Source: Ephemerocybe angulata (Eukaryota; Basidiomycota; Agaricomycetes; Agaricales; Psathyrellaceae). From it: DNA of 64,000 nt. The notes below the pieces were generated by a model. That model was not told the origin of the DNA. It made no database searches and was given only the letters and a program-made list of their open reading frames with translations. The stretch covers positions 310,001 to 374,000 of the forward strand of contig JAACJK010000006.1 of the NCBI GenBank assembly GCA_013368325.1. Reading direction: 5' to 3'. Position 1 is the first letter of the stretch, and each line of letters opens with the position of its first letter. This document shows, in pieces, positions 43,992-55,539 of the stretch. The translations under genes and the position numbers were made by a program.

Positions 43992-44567
43992 TTAATCCAT
44001 CTCATCCATCTCGTACTCGCGCTCGAAGAGGTCCTCCAAATCCTCGAAGTCGCGCATCTCCAAGTCTTCGTCAACATCCCTGGCTTCGACGTCTTCAAGA
44101 TCCCGGGGCCCGTGCCTGAGCCTGCCCACAACGTGCCTGCCCACATTCTTGACTGCCCGACCAATGCCAGTGGGGACGCCTCCACGGGCTTCCAAACCCT
44201 CGTCATCAACATCCCTGGCTTCGACGTCTTCAAGATCCCGGGGTCCGTGCCTGAACCTGCCCGCAACATGCCTGAACACATTCTTGGCTGCCCGACCAAT
44301 GCCAGGGGGGACGCCTCCACGGGCTTCCAAACCCTCGTCAGAGAGATCGCGCTGCGTGAAGCCTTGGACGACGCCGACGACCCCAGCGATGTTGCCTACG
44401 TGGTCCAGGGTCCTGGAGGCCCCGTGTCTGACGCTCGCAGCGCTAGGACGGCGGATGGCGCGGGCTTCAACCTGCTCGCCGGCGGGGATGGGGGCGGCGA
44501 TGGCAGGGGCAGCAGCGAGGGCAACAACAGCGACGGCCGTGGCGGTGGGGATAGAGATTTGGACCAT
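43992..44567 (-). CDS. Modular secreted protein 4 (one type-A, two type-B modules)
   Basis: A single exon of 191 residues. Its signal peptide is almost identical to that of gene 3 (MVQISIPTATAVAVVALAAA). One shortened type-A module (AIRRPSAASVRHGASRTLDH, about 37-73) is followed by two type-B modules with a 45-residue period (from residues 77 and 122). Their cores (GVPPGIGRAAKNVFRHVAGR and GVPTGIGRAVKNVGRHVVGR) are Gly-rich, basic and amphipathic. Each ends in GPRDLEDVEARDVD. The acidic tail ends EMDEMD. Compared with gene 3 it lost type-A copies and gained a type-B copy. Function is unknown; a secreted precursor of cationic peptides is the reading I favour. Confidence 0.8.
   Translation of the reverse strand: MVQISIPTATAVAVVALAAAPAIAAPIPAGEQVEARAIRRPSAASVRHGASRTLDHVGNIAGVVGVVQGFTQRDLSDEGLEARGGVPPGIGRAAKNVFRHVAGRFRHGPRDLEDVEARDVDDEGLEARGGVPTGIGRAVKNVGRHVVGRLRHGPRDLEDVEARDVDEDLEMRDFEDLEDLFEREYEMDEMD
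44070..44339 (-). repeat. Two tandem 135-bp coding repeats in modular gene 4
   Basis: Both units encode a 45-residue type-B module opening DEGLEARGGV, at residues 77-121 and 122-166. The DNA of the two units is nearly identical over long runs (for example ttcgacgtcttcaagatccc on the + strand, twice). Confidence 0.8.
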
Positions 44568-44691
44568 GATAAAAGTGTAGGTTTTGGTGGTGTTAGAAAA
44601 TGAATGGATTGGAAAGAGTTGATTGTTAAAGAAGTGAGATGTGGAGGAGTAGTACGCTCAGCGTAGTAGATGTTAATGGATGTTGGAGGGG

Positions 44692-44738
44692 TGAGACCAG
44701 CTGGGGAACCAGTGTGTTCTGACCACCCTCTTTATACC
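44692..44738 (-). promoter_or_regulatory. Family promoter of modular gene 4
   Basis: On the - strand ggtataaagagggt (44727-44738) precedes ctggttccccagctggtctc (about 44693-44712) and tctacgctgagcgtactact (about 44650-44670). TATA lies about 166 nt before the start at 44567. Confidence 0.6.
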
Positions 44739-44739
44739 T

Positions 44740-45226
44740 TTCCTGAATGCCTGGAGGCTTGCTCAGCCTAAAGACCCGGGCCGACGCCGCTTCTCCAATG
44801 TTACATCACAGTACGAGGAATGCGACAAGAGCTGTGTGGCAATGTCAAGGCAATGTTGGTTGCATCTTTGCCAAGGTCACAAGGGGGGTCCTGGCGCAAC
44901 TTGATCAGGGCGCCACAATGACGGTTGAAGCTGTTCGTAGAGCGCATCAGCATCTTATCTCCAAATTGCAGAAAAGTGCAGCGTCACTGATTGTAGGATC
45001 CACATGCATCAGATACCCAAAAGTCCTGATAGTTTCGGAGCCTACGATGCCTTTTCACAGAACCGCGGGGGTGACGAACGATTGAATTGTTGTTACAAGG
45101 GAATGTGCGTAGTGAACAAGCATGGGAATATATGATACAACGTACTGATGCAAAGCCTCCAGGGCTCTACGAACTTGTGAAAATGAAAGTGAACTCAGCA
45201 ACCGGGCCTTTTGAGGTCTCGGAAGA
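44740..45226. other. Intergenic region without a supported gene
   Basis: Lies between modular gene 4 and the 3' end of the ferric reductase. It holds short open frames only, none with recognisable similarity. Confidence 0.4.
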
Positions 45227-47412
45227 TTACCACCCAAACGTCCTACACAACGAGGTCAGCTGCATTCAGAGTCCTACGAACGGCCAATTACTCACTCCTC
45301 GTGAATCTCTATTCCCCCAACTCTAGATTTCGTGGCCGATTCAATCTCTCCCACAGACCGAACGACCTGTTCCCCAAGACTGAGTGGTCCACATACTCCT
45401 ACCACCACTCCCGAGACTCCCAGTGCTTCCTTCGCAGTGCCCAAACCCATAGCGTTACCGATCGCGTTGTTCATGATATTCTTGAAGCGCGGACGGCCAG
45501 GGCTCAACGTCAAGTTGGGGTGGGCTATCGTGATGGAAGTGCAAGGCTCCGCCTCCACTCGTTCGTACACCGGCACCTTCTCAGTTAGCGCCTTGGTGTA
45601 ATGAATCGAGATGCGGAGGATGCAGTAGTGGCTCTGCTGGATCAGCGACGTGAAGAGAGGGACGAGGGGGGTGACAGAAACTGCCAGGAACAAGTCATAA
45701 TCAGTATACGCACACGCGCGCCTACACGAGAAGCGCACCTGGGTCGGGAACCACCCAAACAAGCTCGATATACTTGAGGCGACTCTCATGTTTATGGTCC
45801 TTCACCAAGAGCTCCTCCATCATGGACAACCCGAACGTGATGCCACTCCCACCAACAACGAGCACCGCAGCCGAGAAGCTCGAGAACACCATCCGCGAAG
45901 GCCCACCGAACGGCCCTTCGATCCACACCTTGACTGTCCCTTGGCCCTCGACGCCCCTGCTATCGAGCTCCTTCGCCAGTTCGACCAGCTTTCCTGTCCA
46001 GTCCCCGGCTTTCTTGCAGAAGAGCACAAGTCCATCGTTCGCCCCGCTGGCACTGGCGATGGTGAAAGGGTGCGTCTCGGCCCAGCCGAAGGCGCCCATC
46101 GCGCTCGAGAAGACCCGCAGCCTTACATGTTGACCTGCTCGCCATCCAGACCTGATGTTTGGAACTTCGACGTAGGCCATGTCCATGCGCGGAAGATGGG
46201 TTATCGTTGCTGTTGCGATCGATGACTTTACGGCCCTGACTATTCGGTCAAGACCGTAGAGGATGGCACAGGCGAACATATAAGGGCGGGCAGCGGGCAT
46301 GTGCATGCATCCCTACATGAGCGATGTTAGTGCGCCGTTCGCCTCGTCGTGATTGGGATTGCTTACTGCAGGGAACAAGACCATGATACCAATGGTGTGC
46401 GACCAGAAGAAGATGTTGTACGCTTTACGCCTCCAGAACTCGAGGGAGAAAAAGAAGAGAATGTCCATAGCGATGAGGAAGGCGAGCCCCCACGCAAACT
46501 TTGGGTGCTGGAGCTGCTGGCGGATGGTTCCAGCCTGCGACCATTTGTAGACTGTAGGCGCTGGTGAGCTAAGCGCTCGAGGCATTCTACACCGGATGGA
46601 CTTACTGTAGAAGATGGCATGGACGTTAGCGGCGGTCACAGCAAGGCGTCCGGCATACCGATGGATGTAATTGAGCTGGAGAACGAAGTTCAGAGAAGTC
46701 TGCTGTACATGAATGACATTGTGCTCACCGTCTCGTACCCGTATCCCAGGATAGACCCCAAGATGCTGCTCTTCTGCGCAAGCGCAAAGATCAAAGGCAT
46801 CTGCGACACCGCAATCATGCCCGCCCGAGCCCCGTCGGTGAAAGGGTTGGACCAGCGGAAGGCGCCGTACAAAATAACGTACGTGTAGTTCATCAGAACT
46901 GCTACCTGCATTGCCGAGTAGCCAGGCAGAACGCGTGTCTGGAGCAGTCTCCTCAACGGATCGAGGAATCCAGGCGCCGAGGGGACGTGCGGGGGGCATT
47001 TGGCGGTGGAATAGGCGTCCAAGTGGATAGAGTCGAGGACGACGGTCTCCCCAGCACCATATGGACCAGAGCCTTTATCCGTGCTGTCGAACGACGCCCC
47101 TTTCCTCAGCTTGGGGCCCTGGTTCAAGTTCTTCGGCTCGCTCGCGCTACTCGGCTCGCCTGATCTGAATACCTGCAGGAAGGGTCGCCCGGAGTTGGAT
47201 TTGAGGAAGCCGACGAGGTGGGGGACGCGCAGGAGAACTATGAGGCCGATGACGCAGTAGATGAAGGCGTTGATCTCGATGGTGACTTTTGCGGTGAGCA
47301 TGTCCTCCAAACTGGGGCCGTGGGCGCCACCAGGAGCACCGCCGGCGGCACCGTGACTCGCCCCTCCTCCTGCTCCCACCGCGGCGGCTGTTGTTGCGTT
47401 ATGACTGGACAT
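45227..47412 (-). CDS. Ferric reductase (FRE type), NADPH/FAD-dependent transmembrane
   Basis: Multi-exon gene of roughly 620 residues. The N-terminus is low-complexity (Gly/Ala-rich), then membrane helices start (INAFIYCVIGLIVLLRVPHL). The ferric-reductase-like transmembrane domain carries paired haem-ligand-type His residues (LNYIHRYAGRLAVTAANVHA, and FFWSHTIGIMVLFPA). The FAD domain has the expected GQHVRLRVF and HPFTIASASG. The NAD-binding domain has IEGPFGGPSR, VLVVGGSGITFGLSMM and VVGVCGPLSLGEQVVRSVGE. The unspliced frame ends at IEIHEE. A last intron (gtgagt..gtgtag) adds a six-codon exon giving ETFGW and a TAA at 45229-45227, restoring the Phe-x-Trp ending typical of these enzymes. 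They reduce extracellular Fe(III) or Cu(II) for uptake, usually at the plasma membrane. Confidence 0.88.
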
Positions 47413-49501
47413 TTCAGCTCTCGGAAGATTGGCCTAAAGATATTGGGATTTCTAGAGATGAGGTATCCCAACCAAGCCTTATCTTGAATTCGCAGATTTG
47501 GAGAAGGGCTGAAAAGGATGTCTCTGTCTCCAAACCAGGGAGAAAAAAAGGGGAAGGGGGAAGAGAAAGGGAGTGAAACCAGGAAAGGGCCTGGGAGGAG
47601 GAAAAAGAACGCGGAGTCGCGTATTCCAGGAGCTATATAGGTCATCGTTAGGGCGCCAAAAGCGGATTTGAGACAAAGTCAATTTTCGTCGTGGACGTGG
47701 ACGAGACCGCGCTCTTGATCTACCGAGCTTCAGAATTCACCCCTAGCCAACGGCACAGCCACTACCGATCACAGCCACTAAGGAATTTTGCCGCTCGCGC
47801 GCGAAAAAATCATCCATTCTCCAAGCTCGAACTGCGGAAAGTTGGCGGAAAGCGTTCTCCATTCTGGAGACAGTCATATCCATTTTGGGGTCCTATCATG
47901 CCATGTCCCACTTGCCTGTCAGGATCAGAGTGCGTCTTTGAGCAAGGTGCTAACCAGCAGGCGCCATGTATTTAATGAACGTGGACTCATTCTATGAAGA
48001 AACATGCCTTCCAGCACTTTCACTGGAATTCGAAGGGAAGAGCGACGACCGGAATGCCTGTGAGCTAAATTATGGCGGCCCCCCGTTCCCTCGTGAGGGG
48101 AACCATCATGGTTACTACAGAGGATTCAAAAGTCCCCGTTATCGATTCTCTTCTCTGTTTCAGAATTCATATTCACCTTCCCTCTTCAGGCCAACTTCAG
48201 GCTACTTTCCCTTGCAGGCATTCTTGTGTGCCTTTGGGCTGTATGTAGAAGCGGCGTGTCCTGGTCTTGTTGATCTATACTTCTCATTACCCGTGCTACA
48301 TAGTGATGGATACAAGGCCAGCACATGAGCTTTGGTAGTTTTGGTGAGGCTGAAATTCAATATGTTAGGCACGAAGACATCCTCTTCCTCGTCACATTCA
48401 GTTGTAGACGCTGAGGGATATATATACGCAAGATAGGCGCCTCAATGAGCCGGCCCAGGACAGTGGTAACGAGGCGGGCGGGTCGATCATCGCACCAGAA
48501 AAAGGGTGGCGACTTCCAAATGCAATTGGCATGCAACCGCCAACAGTGGAGTGTCCGGCACAACGGTAACGAGCACACCCATCAGACGGACCAGAACTAT
48601 GGTAACAGGTCTTCGGTGCCCTCGAGGTTCGAGCTGCGGAATGCCTTTTAATAGTTCTCCGTTTGTCTGGATAATGGAGACGACCGGTTACCCGAGTTTG
48701 TCTGAACCGTTTTCCGAACAGGACTCAGCTCGCCAGGTACTGCAGTATACCTGGGGCCCAACTCAGGCCTCAGCACAACCTCAGCAGCACCCAAATGTCA
48801 AGTACAGTTTGGGCGCTTACAAGGAGTTACGACATACTTCGCGTTGTGCCAAGATAGTGGATACAGATGGGCCGGTCAGCGTCATTCCTTGATCTGTCTT
48901 CACCATCTCTTCATTGTCATAGACTGACATTTCTTCCTTTGATTTCAGCAGTATACCCCTAAGGATGCTTTGTCTCGACCTCTGCCTCGTTCACCCAAAT
49001 TCACAACGATCAACCATGTTGTTCATCCTGTTGCCAATGCCAAGCACGCCTTTACTGTGCTGTGTAGACTGCCGTACTGCTGCAACCTGAGCTCCACAGT
49101 CGTAACAAAGGCTTCAGAGCTTTGCTCCCTTCTCATGTGGCCCGGGGTGAGGCGACCATCCCAAGCTGTATACCTGGGCTACTTTCCTGTCTGCGAAGGC
49201 CCTGTTAACTCAAAGGTCCAATGAAGGTCTTATTCAAGCTTTGGAGAGCAAGCCGGACATGATGTTGTCGGTTTCTTTACCAAGATAATGAAAGGACTTT
49301 GAAAGCGGGGTGGGAACAACGTGGAAGTTGCCATCGAGATGATGCATCATAACATTAGAAAGACCATCTCTTCTCTCTCTTCTTTCCTCTTGTCTGCAGC
49401 GTTCACAGTCCCAGCTGCGCTGGTTTCCTCTCTTTCCTTTCCTTTCTTTCATTTTCTTCTATTTCTTCTATTTCTTTCAGAATCGTGTCAGCGACATAAT
49501 C
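47413..49501. other. Intergenic region with the ferric reductase promoter; no gene supported
   Basis: On the - strand a TATA-like cctatatagctcc lies at about 47628-47640, some 220 nt before the ferric reductase start, followed by a CT-rich leader. The rest of the 2 kb has a few frames up to 128 codons (48506-48892) with no recognisable domain. Just before 49502 there is a long pyrimidine tract (tttcctttctttcattttct, about 49438), typical of strong fungal promoters. Confidence 0.45.
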
Positions 49502-52458
49502 ATGCTTCAAGGTCGTCCTCGCCAAGCTATCAAAGACCTTTTGGTCAAGAGTCGCATTAAAGTTGTGGTGAGTGTCGAATTGGTGGCACACGACCAATCT
49601 TCCTACTAACTCACGAAACTGTATGGGTATTAGTTCGACAGGATCACACTGACACGATATACACGTTTTTATTTCTTTGTTTCGGCATTCACTTGCCTGC
49701 TCTTGTGTTCGTTGCAAGCGGTTCTCCTTGCCGATAACACGAAGGGCGTCGACATCCTCACGAAGGTCGTTGATGAAGCCCAGCTACAGCCACACGTTAC
49801 TGTTCTGAAGGACGGGGAGCTGCAAGTATGTGACCGCATCCCCGACAAGAGCGATGACGGCTGTATCGTCCTGTGGCTCAGCGACAGAAGTGAACAGACG
49901 CGTCTTTCCAAGAGTCAAAGGACGAGGAGGGTAAGCATACTAAGGCAGTTTAGGGATAAAGGCTGCTCATTGATCTAACATGGCATTCCTACCAGGGATC
50001 CAAGCTTCGCAGAAGGCAGGCACCAGCACCAGCTGAGGTAGAGTCGGATGACAGCGACGATGAAGGAGTGGAAAGCTCGGACGATGAAGGGGAGGAATCA
50101 GACGACGAAGACGACGCCGCGCCCTCGCAGAGCTCAACGTCTAACCCGGCGTCTACCTCAGCATCTACCTCAACGTCCACCTCCACCTCCCCCTCAGGTT
50201 CAGGTTCAACCACCACTGTTGTCAGCTCAACGACATCGCCAACGGGGTCCACATCGGTCTCCATTTCTACAGGTACTTCGCCAAGTAGCACCATTACCGT
50301 CGTATTTCCCTCTCCCACTGCGACGTCGCCCCCAGAGGCCGACACCACCGGTACTCCTCGAGAGGGAGGTATCACCTTGAACCAGGGCTCGAACTCGTCC
50401 TCTTCCCAATCGTTGTCGTGCATCTACTCGTTGAGCTGGATCGAAGAAGTGTAAGTCTTCGTTTGAGAACCCAGGACAGGGCACCACCTAATCAAGGTTC
50501 GATACTAGCCTCCACGACTCCCAGAGAGAAGATGCCGCAACACTCTTCTTTCAAATATGGCTTTTCGGGATCGGAGTCGTCGCGGTATGTCGCATATTCA
50601 TATACAGCCATACCTCAGCTTACCAACTTTCTCGCATAGATCTTAAACGAATCCATCCCTCATCTTACCGCTGCATTCCTCGGTCATATTTTGTCAGCTG
50701 GATGGTCCAGCTCGAGGATCCTTTCGTCAAAGCACCTCGCCTCCTTCTATAGGGAGGCGATCGTCGCTGGGCCCTGTAAAGGTACCGATCTTCTCGGCTC
50801 TTGGTGGGAGATGAGGCTGGCGCACACGGTAGGCTTCTTCGTCATTAAGGAAGAGGGACGTGTTACTGAACGCGATACCTAGATCCCTGTGGCGGTTTTC
50901 AATATCGTCAGTCTCATTGCCTTGACATTCTTGTCGTGGAAGCTCCTCAAGGTGTACAACTACGCCACGTTCAGCAGGGTAGGACCCACTCGTACCGTTC
51001 AACGGGTCTACAGGGTGAGTTATCGTTTAAAGTGGCTTACGAGTGGCAAGTGCTGACCGCCCCTCCTCGTATTAGCTGGTGCTTCTCTTCTCCGTTGGAC
51101 TCCAGCTTTCTAGCTTCTTCACGGCGGCTTCGACTGGTCTCTGGATAGCCAAGGCCGCCCATGGCAACTTCAAAGCTTTGGCGGTCCACGGAAATCTGTA
51201 TATCGCTGCGTTCGTTGTTGTCCTCGTGGCTGAAATTCCATGGTTATTCCTCGTACGTCCTTCGCATTGTCTTACTGACATCAACACTAACAGCGACTCA
51301 GGGCTGGAACTGTGTTCGAAAGGAGTCTAATAAGCGATTCATTGGCTTCATCGTGCTCTCCACCCTTTTAATTGGAACCCTCGGCGCCATGTTCAGCAGC
51401 AATCGTAAGTAAACACCACCGTCTTCTCGTTCTAGAGATCTGAAGCTTCTTACCCAGTCTACCGCACGATCTTCATGGAATGGCGCTTCTTCGCGACTAT
51501 GACGATCACCTCCTTCATCTTCCTCGTGCTCACCACAGCCGTCGGTCTCGCATGTTACTACAACTTTGGCAAAGGGCTCGCCCATTATCGTAAGTTCCAG
51601 TTCCAATACCGAAGTCTCCACACTGATTGACTCTCACCATGCGCAGTCCAAGTAACAGAAGCCCTTGAAGGCGAAGGCTTCACCCCCGTACTCTTCGACA
51701 ACGAAAAGGCGCTCCCGCCACCCGGCCAAGCGCCCTTCGAGGGCTTCTACGCCACAAGCGAGAAGGACGACATCGAGTGGACGCTCCCCTCCTCTCAAGC
51801 CGATGCGCGCACTTTGTCATCCATGGAGTTCAACAGCCAGGGCTCCCTTACCAACGGCACCCGCCAACTTGTAGTCGACCGTAATACCAACCTCTCGCCA
51901 GATGCCCGAAACAACCTGAAGAGCGTGTGGTCCGCGAACAGCTCTGAGATCGACACGATTGGGCCCGGGCCACTCTACCCAGCGTACATCGGGGGTGGAA
52001 ACGGAGTGCATCTTCAACTTCACTCTCCCTCGCCATCGTTGCATTCGGGCGAGAGGGTGAAGAGTGGAGTCAGCTCGCTCGTGCCCTTCCAGGGCATGCC
52101 GTACCCCGCACGCAGCTCAGTCATAGACATGCCGCTTCCCGCAGCGGCACCGACTCATACGGGGAGGCAGTCTGTCTCGTCGATTTCGTCTGACACCATT
52201 AGGAGCTCGCCAACGCCGATTCATGTGAGCGCGCCGTCCGTTGAGATTCAGAGGACGCCGTCGACGCGGTCGATCAAGAAGTCTCCGTTCCCGACGGCGC
52301 CGATCCGCCAGTTGTCGCTTCCTGGTTATGCCAATCCTTTCGAGGACGTCCCGAGCGGCGTGCGCGGGTCGGTGGCGGAGGGGAGCATCTTTAGCCAGGA
52401 GGTTCCTCGACCTTTGTTCGTAACGAATGGATTGGGGACTCCTAATACCATCCGGTAG
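49502..52458 (+). CDS. Multi-pass membrane protein with Ser/Thr-rich extracellular region
   Basis: About nine or ten exons. A first exon at 49502-49567 (MLQGRPRQAIKDLLVKSRIK) joins in phase through a 66-nt intron to a hydrophobic anchor (FYFFVSAFTCLLLCSLQAVL). A small globular part follows (GVDILTKVVDEAQLQPHVTV), then a Glu/Asp-rich stretch (50041-50120) and a Ser/Thr/Pro-rich mucin-like region (50121-50400), likely O-glycosylated. After that come about six membrane helices, including TLFFQIWLFGIGVVAILNES, IPVAVFNIVSLIALTFLSW, LYIAAFVVVLVAEIPWLFL, FIGFIVLSTLLIGTLGAMF and MTITSFIFLVLTTAVGLACY. The C-terminal cytosolic tail (about 250 residues) is Ser/Pro-rich and disordered. Similar membrane proteins occur in mushroom genomes without known function; a wall or stress sensor role is a guess. 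The 5' splice model is my inference. Confidence 0.7.
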
Positions 52459-52824
52459 ATTTAACCCAACGCCGCGTCGTTGTAGTTAGTCCATTCATTT
52501 TAGTTTGATCGCTGGTCGAACGATTATTTGTACCCCGTCGCTGTGAACCGCCCCATGTATTACATACTTAGCACACTCTTTCATTGACCTCATCGCATCC
52601 CTGTCTTTCTAGCCCAAAATCCACGGACGACATGGTGCTTGTCCGGGGCCGACGCAGCCCGCCACAGCCGTGTGAGTGCAAGGAGGTGGTTGAGAACAAG
52701 CCGCGGCGAAATGAGCGCCGGGCGGTGATCAAAGCAAGCCCTGGCCCTGTGTTTGGCCTCCAAGCATCTGCCAAACACAGGCGGGCGTCAAGCATTTTGG
52801 CGTCCTCCACTCCTCACGCACACC
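52459..52824 (+). promoter_or_regulatory. Upstream region of the first Nop4-like copy
   Basis: From about 52648 this matches, with substitutions and indels, the region before the second copy (61890-62101): shared blocks include gccacagccgtgtgagtg, gtgatcaaagcaagccctgg and gcgggcgtcaagcattttgg. So the duplication reaches at least 170 bp into the promoter. Confidence 0.55.
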
Positions 52825-55539
52825 ATGGCCTCAAACCTCGGAAAACGGAAGGAAAGGGAGGCCGATGACGCCCACGGGTGCGCACCACCACACCCTCCCC
52901 CTCCAAAATACTGACCCGCCCCACAGCTCGACGCTGTTCGTCTCGAATCTCCCGTACACCGCGACGAGCGTCGACCTCGAGACGCTCTTCTCCGACATCG
53001 CGCCCGTCCGCACCGCCTTCGTCGTCACAGAGCACGGCACGGGCGTCTCCAAGGGCGTCGGCTACGTCTCCTTCGCCCTGAAGGAAGATGCCGAGGCGTG
53101 CTTCAAGCAGGTATCGGAGGAGGGTCTCCTCATCGCACACAGAAAGATCCGCATCCAATGGGCAGACAAAAAGGTCCGTCCGTCCCACCCTACCATCCCT
53201 CTAAATCTAACTCCACCACAGCCCCTCCAAAAACGCAACGCAGACGACGCCGAACCCACCCAAAAACGCGAACAACCCAAGCGCCCGCGCGAACCCCTCA
53301 CCAAAACCCCGCAAACCCCGCACGACCCCCTCGCCGTCAAAACCCTCATCGTCTCCGGCCTCCCCACGCCGCTCGAACCCAACGTCCTCTGGAAAAAAAT
53401 CCGCAAATGCGCAGGCGCCGACAAACTCATCTACCCCGCCAAGGACATCCACGGCGCCGACGATCCCACCCAAGCGCACGTCGTGTTCACCACCGCCGCC
53501 AAAGCCTCGGACGCCGTCGCAAAGCTGCACGCGCACGTCTACAAGGGGTCTTTGCTTAGCGCCACGCTGAAGAAGAGGGTGGAGGCGCTCGCGAAGCCCA
53601 AGAAGGCGGCGGCGGCACCGTCGACTGCGCCTAACCGCGCGAGCAGGCTCATCGTTCGCAACCTACCCTTCACCGCGACCGAGCAAGATCTCCGAGCCCT
53701 CTTCCTCCCCTACGGCCCCATCCACTCCATCACACTACCCAAAGCCGAGCCAAAGGAGCAGCCATCAAAGGACGAGGATGCTATGGACGTGGACCCAAAC
53801 CCCGCAAACCCCACTCACCAGCCCCCGCGCAACAAAGGCTTCGCCTTCGTCTGGATGCTCTCCAAACAAGACGCCGCTCGCGCGTTGGAAGGCTGCAACG
53901 GGAAGCCTATCCGCGCGGGTATGGCGCAGGACCTTGTGAGTGCGAAGCAGAAGCGGAAGAAGCAGCTTAGGCTGGAGAGGAGGGGGAGGGGTGGGGAGGT
54001 GAAGGGGAGGGAGGGTGAGGGTGAGGGTGACGGGGAGGCTGCCGAGGGCGAGGAGAAGGAGGATGACGAGAAGGATGACGAGAAGGATGTGAAGAAGAGG
54101 GAAGAGGAGGACGAGGAGGACGAGCACAAAGAGGCCACAGAACGCGTTATCGCGGTCGACTGGGCCCTCAGCAAAGAAAAATGGAAGGAAGAGGTCGCCA
54201 AGATGGAGGAGGAGAAAGTGGACAGCGACGTCGACATGGATTCCGATTCCGCCTCCTCTTCGTCCAACTCAGATTCCGAAGACGATGAGGACGAGGCGAT
54301 CGGTGTGCACGAAGACGACAGCGACGACGGCTCCTCGCAAGACGGGCTCGACGACTCGGACTACGAGCGCGACAGTGACGAGGACGAGCCGACGAAGCCT
54401 TCGCTGCCCGCTCCCGAGGCTGGCACGACGCTTTTCGTGCGGAACGTGCCGTATATCGCGACGGAGGAGGAATTGCGGACACTGTACGTTTCTCATATGC
54501 ATTTCTTGATTCCCTGCTAATGAATGTAGGTTCCGAGCCTACGGCCCCCTGCGGTACGCGAGGATCACGATGGATGGGTCCACTGGCCGGTCGAGGGGTA
54601 CAGGCTTCGCCTGCTTCTGGAACAAGGAGGACGCGGATAAAGTTATTGAGCAGAGTGAGATCTTGAGGACGGAAACAACTGGACTCTCCACCGCGGTACG
54701 CATCACTCTATCTATCTTACATCTATCGATTCTTATGTACTGTTGGCAGCCCAAGAAGAATCCGTTCAGCCTCCCTTCGATCCTCACACCAGACCCGTCG
54801 TCCAGCCTTGCGAAGAGCCTCGTCCTCCACGGCCGCACCCTCGACGTCGTGCGCGCCGTAACGAGAGAGACGGCCACCAAACTCCGAGAGGAAGGCGAGA
54901 AACTAAGAGAAAAACAGGACAAGAGGAACATGTACCTCCTCCGCGAAGGCCGTACGTATCCCTCTCTCTCTTTCCATACTCATACTTATACTCATATAAT
55001 CCCTTCAATCGATAATCCCAGTGATCCACCCGAACTCCCCAGCAGCAGCTTCGCTCTCCCCCTCCGAAATCGAGCGCCGCACCGCCTCCTACAACTCCCG
55101 GCGCACGCTCCTCAAGTCCAACCCCGCGCTCTTCATCTCGCGCACGCGGCTCAGCATCCGCCAAGTCCCCCTCTACGTCTCCGAGCGCATGCTCAAGCGC
55201 CTCGCGGTGCACGCGGTGCGCAGTTTCAATAGGGAGGTGAAGGCCGGGGAGCGGGAGGGGCTTAGCGCGGACGAGGTGGCGGAGCGCACGGAGGATGGGT
55301 TAGTGGATATATTGAATCAGGGACTGAAGGAGGCTGGGGAGAACGTCCCGGCGAAAGACGATGGAAAGAAGACGGCGGCGAAGGGCAAAGGCCGCGATAC
55401 AGGCGTGAAGCAAACGAAAATAGTGCGGCAGAACGAGCGCATCGACCCGCCGACGAAATGCACCCTCAGCTCAGCTGCGCCGGCGCGAATGGAAACAGTG
55501 TCCCACCCATGCACGCGGATGGGCAGCAGGGACGACTGA
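52825..55539 (+). CDS. NOP4: Nop4/RBM28-like multi-RRM ribosome-biogenesis protein, copy 1 (3' truncated)
   Basis: The start MASNLGKRKEREADDAHG splices to RRM1 (STLFVSNLPYTATSVDLETL, with GVGYVSFALKEDAEACF). RRM2 (TLIVSGLPTPLEPNVLWKKI) and RRM3 (SRLIVRNLPFTATEQDLRAL, NKGFAFVWMLSKQDAARAL) follow. Between RRM3 and RRM4 lies a Lys/Glu/Asp-rich then Ser/Asp acidic linker. RRM4 (TTLFVRNVPYIATEEELRTL) spans an intron at about 54483-54530. The C-terminal part (NPALFISRTRLSIRQVPLYV, RMLKRLAVHAVRSFNREV) leads to KIVRQNERIDP. In this family a further RRM normally continues here (glycine-rich, GYGF-type). Here the sequence turns into an unrelated 26-residue ending, so the last part seems lost at about 55450. 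Nop4 acts in the nucleolus in 60S pre-rRNA processing. It may be a decaying duplicate of the copy at 62.1 kb. Confidence 0.82.

Noticed and set aside
53765..54482. Long - strand frames (Leu/Ser/Arg-rich) opposite the Nop4 acidic linker, repeated at 63041-63758
   Set aside because: They are reverse-frame products of the GAG/GAC-rich linker and duplicate only because the gene does.
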